From the NCBI GenBank assembly GCA_002320815.1, contig DCLA01000061.1, positions 46,059 to 110,058 of the forward strand: 64,000 bases of DNA, in the 5' to 3' direction. Positions 25,942 through 32,351 of this stretch are shown here, one piece after another; position 1 is the first letter of the stretch, and each line of letters begins with the position of its first letter. A program made the position numbers and the translations under genes. The stretch comes from Myxococcales bacterium UBA1660. GTDB taxonomy: Bacteria; Myxococcota_A; Polyangia; Polyangiales; Houyiibacteriaceae. Below the pieces are notes generated by a model. It saw only the letters and a program-made list of their open reading frames with translations. It had not been told where the DNA came from and ran no database searches.

Positions 25942-27546
25942 ATGGCAGCAGTGAAGAGGGGGGCCCGGGACGCCTTCGTGGTGATCCGGCACGGCGACGA
26001 GACGCGCGTGGAAGACCTGCCCAGAGGTCGGGCGGTGATCCTGGGTTCGAGCGCCGAGGCAGACCTCCATTTCGCGGACTCGTCCTTGGCCCCGAAGCAG
26101 CTCAGCTTCGAGCGCAAGGGCCAGCAGGTCGAGGTCGTGAGCCTCGCCGATGGCACCTACGTGGCCGGCAAGCCGCTCGGTGGCACCGACATGGTGGGCC
26201 CGGGCGAAGAGGTCTCCGCGGGCCGCCTACAGATCGTGGTCGGCATCGCCAGCCCGCTCAACGCCAGCGGGCGCCGCTCGTTCACGCACCACGAGCTCCG
26301 AGAGCGCCTCTACGAGGAGCTCTCCCGCGCCGCCCGCGGCGGACGACCGACCGCCCTGGTCATGGTCGCCGGCCGCAACCACGGGGACGGCCAGACCATC
26401 ACCACCACCGCCCTGGACACCTTCCGAGCCGGCGACGTCGTGGCGACCTACGCGCCCAACATCATCGAGCTCCTCCTGCCCGACATGGACGAGGAGACCG
26501 CCCGCCGGGTCCTCGCCCGGGTGCTGGAGAACGCCGACGTCGACGCCGACGTGGGCCTGGCCATCGCGCCCAACCACGGCGAGAGCCCCGAGCGGCTCCT
26601 CCGGTCCGCCCGCGAGGCCCTCGCCGAGGCCCAGCGCAGCGACGAGGGCTTCGCCACGCCGCCGCCCCGGATCCCTCGGGCCCTGGACCAGACCGTCATC
26701 GACGCGCACGACCCGGTGACCCTGGACCTCCTCGACCACGTCGAGCGCCTGGCCACGGCCCGGACGGCGGCGCTCCTCGTCGGGGAGCGCAGCGCGGGCA
26801 AGAGCGCCATCGCGCGGCTCATCCACCGCCACAGCGACCGCGAAGGACCCTTCGTCTCCATCGCCTGCGCGGCCCTCGAGGGCCCCACGGCGACCTCGGT
26901 CTTCGACACCCACATCACCCAGGCCACCGGCGGCACCCTGCTCTTGGACGAAGTGGGGGAGCTCGATCCCGAGTCCCAGCGCGCCCTGCTGGACCACATG
27001 GACGTGCTGGCCACCGCCAACGTGCGCCTCATCGCCACCACCCACCGGATCCTCAGCGCCCTGGTGGAGCGCGGCGGCTTCGACCCGGACCTCTACCGGA
27101 AGCTGGCCCCCGAGGTCCTCGAGGTGCCCGCCCTGCGGAGCCGCCCGGACGACATCCTGCCCCTGGCCGAGTCCTTCGCGCGGCTCGCCGGTGCCGAGAA
27201 GGTCCGGCTCTCCCCGGGCGCCGTCGCTCGGCTTCGCTCCTACCCCTGGCCGGGGAACGTCCTCGAGCTGAGCAACGCCATGGCCCGTGCGGTGGTCCTC
27301 GCCCGGGACGGCGAGATCCTCGCCGAGCACCTCCCCAGCGAGCCGGTCACCATCGCTTCGGGCGAGGGGCGCCTCCGCGAGCACGTGGACGGGGTCGAGC
27401 GGGACTCGATCATCAAGGCCCTCGCCGACTGCAACCACAACCAGACCCACGCGGCCAAGCGGCTGGGCATCAGCCGCCGTGCGCTCATCTACAAGATGGA
27501 GAAGTATGGCCTCAAGCGGCCCCCCAAGGGATCCCGCAAGCGCTGA
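25942..27546 (+). CDS. FHA / GGDEF-like / AAA+ / Fis-type HTH regulator lacking the GAFTGA loop
   Basis: 534 residues. An FHA domain (about 30-105, with ILGSSAEADLHF) is followed by a degenerate nucleotide-cyclase-like region (115-235), an AAA+ domain of the bacterial enhancer-binding-protein type (Walker A GERSAGKSA, Walker B GTLLLDEVGEL, YPWPGNVLELSNAM), and a C-terminal Fis helix-turn-helix (NQTHAAKRLGISRRALIYKM). The stretch between CAAL and GGTLLLDE is shortened, removing the GAFTGA loop that contacts sigma54. It may therefore act on sigma70 RNA polymerase or as a repressor. TATAGT ends 7 nt before the ATG. A 15-bp hairpin follows. Confidence 0.85.
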   Translation: MAAVKRGARDAFVVIRHGDETRVEDLPRGRAVILGSSAEADLHFADSSLAPKQLSFERKGQQVEVVSLADGTYVAGKPLGGTDMVGPGEEVSAGRLQIVVGIASPLNASGRRSFTHHELRERLYEELSRAARGGRPTALVMVAGRNHGDGQTITTTALDTFRAGDVVATYAPNIIELLLPDMDEETARRVLARVLENADVDADVGLAIAPNHGESPERLLRSAREALAEAQRSDEGFATPPPRIPRALDQTVIDAHDPVTLDLLDHVERLATARTAALLVGERSAGKSAIARLIHRHSDREGPFVSIACAALEGPTATSVFDTHITQATGGTLLLDEVGELDPESQRALLDHMDVLATANVRLIATTHRILSALVERGGFDPDLYRKLAPEVLEVPALRSRPDDILPLAESFARLAGAEKVRLSPGAVARLRSYPWPGNVLELSNAMARAVVLARDGEILAEHLPSEPVTIASGEGRLREHVDGVERDSIIKALADCNHNQTHAAKRLGISRRALIYKMEKYGLKRPPKGSRKR

Positions 27547-27581
27547 GCTTCGCCCCGCGCGCGCCTCGGTGAAGAACGACA

Positions 27582-27615
27582 CGCGCCCCCGTGAGCCGGA
27601 GCTCACGGGGGCGCG
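27582..27615 (+). terminator. Strong hairpin terminator after FHA/AAA+ regulator
   Basis: A perfect 15-bp stem (CGCGCCCCCGTGAGC with its complement) around a 4-nt CGGA loop, 36 bp after the stop codon. The following bases (CTGGAATTAAAACG) are AT-rich but hold no U run. Confidence 0.8.
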
Positions 27616-27627
27616 CTGGAATTAAAA

Positions 27628-27676
27628 CGACGGTCCGCCGCGGGAGGGGGGGGATATAACCGCGTACGGACCGTCG
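27628..27676. repeat. Inverted repeat CGACGGTCCG / CGGACCGTCG
   Basis: Two perfect 10-bp arms at 27628-27637 and 27667-27676 with a 29-bp spacer containing a run of eight G and ATATAA. It may be an operator pair or a second RNA stem below the terminator. Confidence 0.6.
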
Positions 27677-27917
27677 ACGCAGGCCACCGGGAACAGGAGG
27701 GGGGAGGGTTGTCCCGGCGACCGCACCCGACACTAGAGCAACCGGCGTGCCATCAACATTCTTCAATGATCACGCGAATGGGTGAGTCGCGTCCCGTTCG
27801 GATCTGAAATGGATCCCATTCTGGGATTGCATCCCTGAACTCCACCCGGGCGGCTCCTGTGCGGCCACGACGCACACCGCCCACATCGGGCCATGTCGGC
27901 CGCGGCGGGAGCCCGCG

Positions 27918-28463
27918 CTACTTGACCAGGCGCAGGTGTCCGCGACGGGGGAGCTCTTCTTCGAGCTCGTCCTCGTCTTCGGCGAACGCGGCCCGATCGC
28001 GGGCCTCGTCGTCCGCCATGAGCTCGTCCATCACGGAACGCGGAGGCGGCGGGATCGTGTCCGAGCGCGTGCCCTCCAGGACCCGCAGGCCCTCGGGCGG
28101 GCGGCGCCCCATCTCCCGATCGACCTCGTTCCGGAGCTCGGTGGGCATCGCCCTTTCCCAAATCATTCCGCGACCTTCCTCACCAGCCAGGGCGAAGACG
28201 GCGCTCCACGGGATGACGCAGGTAAAGGGCTCCCGGTTGAACGAGAGGGTCCCGCAGATCCCCTCCTCGTCGACCCGTAGGTCGGGGATGGGGATGGGCA
28301 TGTCCAGCCCGATCTGCAGCATCACCTGCGGCTGTTTCAGCAGATGCCGCGGCAAGACCACGCCGGTACGGCGCGGATCGAGGTGTACGAACACGCTTCC
28401 ACGGAGGAGCAGCGCACGCGCCACGTCTTCCTTGGGCGGTAGTCCATCGGGTCCCATCCCCAC
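27918..28463 (-). CDS. sspB: SspB-like ClpXP adaptor
   Basis: 181 residues. The N-terminal 120 resemble the SspB fold: KEDVARALLLRGSVFVHLDP, GVVLPRHLLKQPQVMLQIGL, LSFNREPFTCVIPWSAVFAL (the SspB-type binding groove region). The tail is acidic and disordered and ends in a short basic piece (PRRGHLRLVK), as in SspB proteins where the extreme C-terminus docks on ClpX. It would deliver ssrA-tagged proteins to ClpXP, and the ssrA gene lies divergently next door. GTG 28463 is chosen (TAAGCC 6 nt upstream); ATG 28457 is close. Confidence 0.82.
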   Translation of the reverse strand: MGMGPDGLPPKEDVARALLLRGSVFVHLDPRRTGVVLPRHLLKQPQVMLQIGLDMPIPIPDLRVDEEGICGTLSFNREPFTCVIPWSAVFALAGEEGRGMIWERAMPTELRNEVDREMGRRPPEGLRVLEGTRSDTIPPPPRSVMDELMADDEARDRAAFAEDEDELEEELPRRGHLRLVK

Positions 28464-28596
28464 GCCGATGGCTTAGCACCCACCCGTGACCACGCCAGCC
28501 GACACGATTCGAGTCCGATACGTCGCCAGGTATTGCGGCCCGGGGGTCGCGGTGCCATGTTCCCGCCGTTCTCGCGTCCTCGGACGGGAGAGCTCT

Positions 28597-28625
28597 TTGA
28601 CAAGGCGAGCCCGTCAAGGCTCGCC
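28597..28625 (+). promoter_or_regulatory. ssrA promoter with internal palindrome
   Basis: A perfect TTGACA -35 box (28597-28602) lies 31-36 nt before the predicted 5' end of tmRNA. The place of the -10 box (28620-28625) is GC-rich CTCGCC. GGCGAGCC (28604-28611) and GGCTCGCC (28618-28625) form an 8-bp inverted repeat across the spacer and -10 position. Confidence 0.6.
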
Positions 28626-28633
28626 CCTCACCA

Positions 28634-28996
28634 GGGGGCGATCGGTTTCGACGGGGATGAAGAAGGATCGGTTGCGTGTCCGCCGGCCTGGTACGGCGCA
28701 AATCATCCAGGAACCCATAAGTGCGAACGACAACGCGCTCGCTCTCGCTGCCTGAACAGGGTTAGTTGAGGGCCGTCGACCCGGAGAGCCCGTCGACGCT
28801 CTCCGGTAAGGCGTCATTCGAGTTGACTGGTTGCCGTGGGCGTTGCTCGCCACGGTGACGAGACTTTAGAGCATCTAGCGACCCTGCGAGCCCGTCTGTG
28901 GGCGCAATGGAGAGCGAAATTTCAAATACACGGACTACGCACGTAGAAGCCTCTCTGGAACATCCTCGGACTGGGGTTCGATTCCCCACGCCTCCA
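28634..28996 (+). ncRNA. ssrA: Transfer-messenger RNA (tmRNA)
   Basis: Rescues stalled ribosomes and tags the nascent protein for proteolysis. The 5' GGGGGCG pairs with 3' CGCCTCC (one G-U) to form the acceptor stem, followed by the hallmark GATCGGTTTCGACGGGGAT. The T arm is TGGGG-TTCGATT-CCCCA. The resume codon is GCG at 28723 and the tag frame reads ANDNALALAA then TGA (28753-28755); with the charged alanine the tag is AANDNALALAA. CCA is not encoded (CCT follows discriminator A). One-piece type, about 363 nt. Confidence 0.97.
28978..28996 (+). repeat. tmRNA 3'-end 19-mer, copy 1 (attL/attB-like)
   Basis: TCGATTCCCCACGCCTCCA, part of the T arm and acceptor stem of ssrA. The same 19-mer recurs 125 bp downstream. 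The 3' end of ssrA is a common integrase target. Confidence 0.85.
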
Positions 28997-29005
28997 CCTC
29001 TGGTC

Positions 29006-29020
29006 GGTAGCTGAGCTACC
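29006..29020. terminator. Palindrome just after ssrA
   Basis: GGTAGCTGAGCTACC is a perfect 7-bp stem around one base, 10 nt past the tmRNA end. It may help form the tmRNA 3' end; no U run follows. Confidence 0.4.
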
Positions 29021-29046
29021 TCCCTAGCTCGGTCATCGGCTCGCTC

Positions 29047-29095
29047 GGATTCCTCCAGCTTCGCGGACTTCGTCCGCTTCGCCTCGGAGGAATCC
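29047..29095. other. Two-tier hairpin between the tmRNA 3'-end copies
   Basis: Outer arms GGATTCCTCC / GGAGGAATCC (10 bp) enclose an inner stem GCGGAC-TTC-GTCCGC. It lies between the two 19-bp copies and could be a terminator or part of an integration remnant. Confidence 0.6.
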
Positions 29096-29102
29096 GCGCT
29101 CG

Positions 29103-29121
29103 TCGATTCCCCACGCCTCCA
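29103..29121 (+). repeat. tmRNA 3'-end 19-mer, copy 2 (attR-like)
   Basis: Identical to 28978-28996 over 19 bp, with different flanks. No acceptor 5' half accompanies it, so it is not a second RNA gene; it resembles the far-end copy left by site-specific integration. Confidence 0.8.
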
Positions 29122-29401
29122 TCCTGGCGCCCTTATCTCGTAGGGGGTTCCTGACATCTCAGGAAAGTCGCCAGCATCACCCGTGCCCGGTTCGCCGGGC
29201 CGGCCGCCGGCGACCGCCTGCAGAGGCACCACCTCGGCGGCAACCCCACATGCCGCCAGGTAGCCCCATCGCCGCGGCTTGGGCGGACCGCTTCTGACCG
29301 TCCCGCGAGCGCTCCACCGCGTCTCTCAGGCTCGGACCATCCGTCGGTGGCTCACCGCAAGGTTCCGGCGCCGCTAGAGGAAGTTTGCGAGATCGCGGGC
29401 C

Positions 29402-29465
29402 TACCTCGATCGGGGTATTGCCAACCGACCATTCGTTCCATCCGGTCGATACCCCATTCGAGGTA
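29402..29465 (+). promoter_or_regulatory. Long multi-tier hairpin upstream of two small genes
   Basis: Three successive perfect stems: TACCTCGA/TCGAGGTA (8 bp), GGGGTAT/ATACCCC (7 bp) and CGACC/GGTCG (5 bp), with a 2x2 internal loop, a 7-nt bulge and a 13-nt apical loop. It ends 93 nt before the first small gene's GTG. It could be a leader-RNA switch, an sRNA or a protein-binding site; nothing known is recognised. Confidence 0.6.
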
Positions 29466-29558
29466 CGCTGGCCCGGTGACGACCGCCGGAGATTCTCGAC
29501 GCAAGCATCAGCGCACGGCCGGCCCATGCGGGTACGGGCCGGGTCCAGGAAGTCTCCC

Positions 29559-29807
29559 GTGACCGAGGTGCAGGTGAGGGAGTGCAACCTCGACGGCTCG
29601 GACGCCGTGTTCGCCATCGCACTCTCGGGCTGGATGCTCGTCGAGCTTCGGGTCGGACGGACCCATCACCTCATCGAGCCCAAGCTCGACCCTCGCGTCG
29701 AGGAAACCGTGCTGCTCTCGGTCGCACGGTGGGCCTCGTCGCATGCCTCCGCCGTGCCCTACGAGATCCGCCGGCGCCTCGCGGCCTTGGTGTGTCTTCC
29801 TTCATGA
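29559..29807 (+). CDS. Small protein, first of a paralogous pair
   Basis: 82 residues from GTG 29559, which has a good ribosome-binding site (AGGAAG, 7-nt gap), unlike most genes here. Pattern: two or three beta strands (VQVRECNLDGSDAVFAIAL, SGWMLVELRVG) then helices (VEETVLLSVARWASSHAS). It aligns end to end with the next gene's product: C.xD...AVF.I...GW..V.LR.G, then ARW. Codon use is normal for the region. No known family. An upstream in-frame ATG at 29526 is less likely. Confidence 0.7.
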   Translation: MTEVQVRECNLDGSDAVFAIALSGWMLVELRVGRTHHLIEPKLDPRVEETVLLSVARWASSHASAVPYEIRRRLAALVCLPS

Positions 29808-30055
29808 GCCGCTCGATGCCAGCGCGCTCGCGCGTGGAGGTCACGGGCTGCCGAGCCGACGACGGCGGCGCCGTCTTCGACATCGTCATCCAGGGCTGGG
29901 TGATGGTGCACCTACGCATCGGGCCAGACGGTCCGCGAATGGATCCCCCGATGCCCCGACACCTCGAGCAGAGGGTGCGCGCAGCGGTGGCGCGCTGGGT
30001 ATGGCGACATCCGTCCCGCGTGCCCGAGCCGGTCCGGCCGGCCACCTTGCACTGA
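29804..30055 (+). CDS. Small protein, second of a paralogous pair
   Basis: 83 residues; its ATG overlaps the previous stop (ATGA), so the two are co-translated. It shares GxxxxFDIVIQGWVMVHLRIG and the VRAAVARWVWRHPSRVPEPVR helix with its neighbour, at perhaps 30-40 percent identity by eye. The equal sizes and coupling suggest a heterodimer made after tandem duplication. No signal peptide or membrane segment. Function unknown. Confidence 0.72.
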   Translation: MSRSMPARSRVEVTGCRADDGGAVFDIVIQGWVMVHLRIGPDGPRMDPPMPRHLEQRVRAAVARWVWRHPSRVPEPVRPATLH

Positions 30056-30103
30056 GCCGCCAGCTAAGGAACGGCAATGCCTCGGAGAGTTGCCTGCTCG
30101 CGG

Positions 30104-32218
30104 TCAGAGAGCGGGCGCAGCGAGAGGTGGGCGAGGAGACATCGCTTGGGCGACCGCTGACAGGAGGTCGCTCGGGGTTATCGGCTTCTGGAGGATTCGC
30201 GCACCGGGAGGCACCGTGCTCCGGTCGCTGGCGTAGCCAGACATCAGGAGTACCGGGAGTTCCGGGTGTTTTGCTTTCAAGCGGTCGATGAGCTGCGGAC
30301 CGGTCATGCGCGGCATCGCGACGTCGGTGAGGAGGAGGTCGATGGCGCCGTCCCGAGCCTCCACCTCGAGGAGCGCGTCACCCGGGCCTGCCGCTTCGAG
30401 CACGTCGTAGCCACCTCGCCGGAGCGTCTTCACGATGAACCGCCGGACGGCGTCGTCGTCGTCCACGACCAAGAGGGTTCCCTGGTAGGCCCCCTCGGTC
30501 TGCGGGGTCGAGTAGCGGTCCGCGACGGGAGTCGGCGACGAGTCCAGGTCACCCATCGCGCGCGGGAAGACCAACCGGATCCGGGTGCCCTTTCCTCGCT
30601 TGGAGTCGACCAGCACGACGCCACCGGACTGTTCCACGATGCCGAGCACGGTCGGCATCCCGAGCCCGGTGCCGCGGACCTCGCCCTTGGTGGTGAAGAA
30701 GGGCTCGAAGATTCGCGCCTGCACCGCCTTGGACATGCCCTGGCCGGTGTCGATGGCATCCAAGACGACGGCTTCTCCGCGGACCCGCCCCCGGGTGAGC
30801 TTCTTCGCGTCGAGCTCGCGGGTCAGGCGGAAGGTCAAGGTCCCGCCCTTGGGCATCGCGTCGACGGCGTTGACCGTCAGGTTGGTCAGGACCTGCTCGA
30901 GCTGGCCGCGGTCGGCCCGGGTGGCCCACGGCGAGGCATGGTCGGTGACCACGATCTCGATCGCCGGGGGAGCCATCCGCCGGAGGATCGAGAAGGCGTC
31001 GCGGACGCTCTCGCCCAGGTCGAGGACCTCGGGCCGGTTGGCCTGTTTGCGACCGAACGCCAGCAGCTGCTGCGTGAGCCCCGCCGCTCGAGTGCCCGCT
31101 TCGAGGATCTCGTTGAGGTCCTCCCGCGTGCGGCTGTCCAGGCGCGGCGAGGTGGCGAGCACCCCGGCGTAGCCCTGGATCACCGTGAGGAGGTTGTTGA
31201 AATCATGGGCTACGCCGCCGGCGAGGCGCCCCAGGCTCTCGAGGCGCCGCGAGTGGTGCAGCTGCTCCTCGACCTCGAGGAGCTGAGCGCTCCGTTCCGT
31301 GACGCGCTGCTCGAGGGTCTCGTTGAGGGAGTCCAGCTCGCGCTCCCGAGCGCGCAGCTCCGTGATGTCTTCGGAGATGCCGAGGAGGAAGCGACCCCCG
31401 ACTCCGTCGAGGGGGATCTTGCGGGTGCGCAGCAAGCGAGTCCCGCGGGGACCGGTCAGGGTCTCCTCCGCATCGACGAGTTCGCCCGACTCCATCACTC
31501 GGCGATCTCTTTCCTGAAAGTCCACCACCTCGTGGGGCGGGAACAGGTCCGCGCCCGTCTTGCCGAGGACCTCGTCACGCAGCACGCCGGTGACGTCTTC
31601 GGCGGCCTTGTTCCACTCGATCATGGTGAGGTCGGGCCACGACTTCGCGAACATCATGACCGGCGCCTCGGCGATGATGGAGCTGAGGACCTTGTTCGCT
31701 CGCGCGAGCTTCGAGTACTTCACCGCGAGCTTCCGCGTCGTCCGGCGGAGCTCCAACTGCCCGCGCACACTCTCGGCCAGGGCGGCCAGGATCTTCATCT
31801 GCTTCTCGGTCAGCCCGTGGGTCCCATCGCTGAGCACGCAGAGCGCGCCCACCCGAGCGCCGCTCTCCGCGACCAGCGGGAAGCCGGCATAGAAGCGGAT
31901 TCGGGGCCCGGACACCACGAGCGGATTGGTGGCGAAGCGGCCGTCCACGGTGGTGTCCGGGATCACCAGGGGCTCGTCCCCTTCGATCGTGTGGTTGCAG
32001 AAGGCCTGCGACCGCGGGGTCTCATCGAGGTCCAGACCGACGCGTGCCTTGAACCATTGACGCTCTGCATCGAGCAGAGTGATCGCGGCCATCGGCGTCC
32101 CGGCAACCAACGAGGCGGCCAGCGCGATCTGGTCGAAGAACTCCTCGGGAGCGGTATCGAGGATGGCGTATTCCGCGAGGGACTCGAGGCGGGCTGTCTC
32201 GCTCAGGGTCTCCCCCAT
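30104..32218 (-). CDS. Hybrid histidine kinase: GAF-PAS-HisKA-HATPase-REC
   Basis: 704 residues, cytosolic. GAF (about 20-155, with QAFCNHTIEGDEPLVIPD), PAS (180-285), coiled coil, HisKA with the phosphorylated His338 in GGVAHDFNNLL, HATPase with GTGLGMPTVLGIVEQSGG, and a C-terminal receiver (VVDDDD, acceptor Asp in LLTDVAMPRM, PKxK-like QKPITP). The HDFNN class usually phosphorylates its own receiver. The start is ATG 32218; TACACT ends exactly 6 nt upstream. It lies 133 bp downstream of a paralogous kinase on the same strand. Signal unknown. Confidence 0.93.
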   Translation of the reverse strand: MGETLSETARLESLAEYAILDTAPEEFFDQIALAASLVAGTPMAAITLLDAERQWFKARVGLDLDETPRSQAFCNHTIEGDEPLVIPDTTVDGRFATNPLVVSGPRIRFYAGFPLVAESGARVGALCVLSDGTHGLTEKQMKILAALAESVRGQLELRRTTRKLAVKYSKLARANKVLSSIIAEAPVMMFAKSWPDLTMIEWNKAAEDVTGVLRDEVLGKTGADLFPPHEVVDFQERDRRVMESGELVDAEETLTGPRGTRLLRTRKIPLDGVGGRFLLGISEDITELRARERELDSLNETLEQRVTERSAQLLEVEEQLHHSRRLESLGRLAGGVAHDFNNLLTVIQGYAGVLATSPRLDSRTREDLNEILEAGTRAAGLTQQLLAFGRKQANRPEVLDLGESVRDAFSILRRMAPPAIEIVVTDHASPWATRADRGQLEQVLTNLTVNAVDAMPKGGTLTFRLTRELDAKKLTRGRVRGEAVVLDAIDTGQGMSKAVQARIFEPFFTTKGEVRGTGLGMPTVLGIVEQSGGVVLVDSKRGKGTRIRLVFPRAMGDLDSSPTPVADRYSTPQTEGAYQGTLLVVDDDDAVRRFIVKTLRRGGYDVLEAAGPGDALLEVEARDGAIDLLLTDVAMPRMTGPQLIDRLKAKHPELPVLLMSGYASDRSTVPPGARILQKPITPSDLLSAVAQAMSPRPPLAAPAL

Positions 32219-32351
32219 CGTCCCAGTGTAGGGGACCGATGGAGTTGCCGCCAAGACGGAATCATACGTGGATTGAAGATTTCTCGTGGAGCGCCGAAGC
32301 GGGTCTTCCGGTCCCCGGCCGCCCCTGCAGTTCCTCGCCCACCCGAGGGCG

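Larger units (their letters stand above)
27547..27917. other. Intergenic region between regulator and sspB
   Basis: No gene is seen. It contains the strong hairpin at 27582-27615, an inverted repeat at 27628-27676, and, facing the end of sspB on the minus strand, a small stem (ATCCCA and TGGGAT, 27813-27827, 3-nt loop) that could end the sspB message. Confidence 0.6.
28997..29558. other. Non-coding region downstream of ssrA
   Basis: This 562-bp region holds a palindrome, a nested hairpin, a second copy of the tmRNA 3' end and a long multi-tier hairpin. The middle part (29122-29400) shows nothing I can name. No convincing gene on either strand. Confidence 0.65.

Noticed and set aside
29103..29121. 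Second tRNA-like or tmRNA gene
   Set aside because: Only the 3' half of acceptor and T arm is present, without a matching 5' half.
28762..29232. Minus-strand frame containing VGNRTPVRG-like sequence
   Set aside because: It is the antisense reading of the tmRNA 3' end, a known source of false protein calls.
27900..30100. Intact genomic island after ssrA
   Set aside because: No integrase, transposase, or shift in codon use strong enough; only the duplicated 19-mer hints at past integration.
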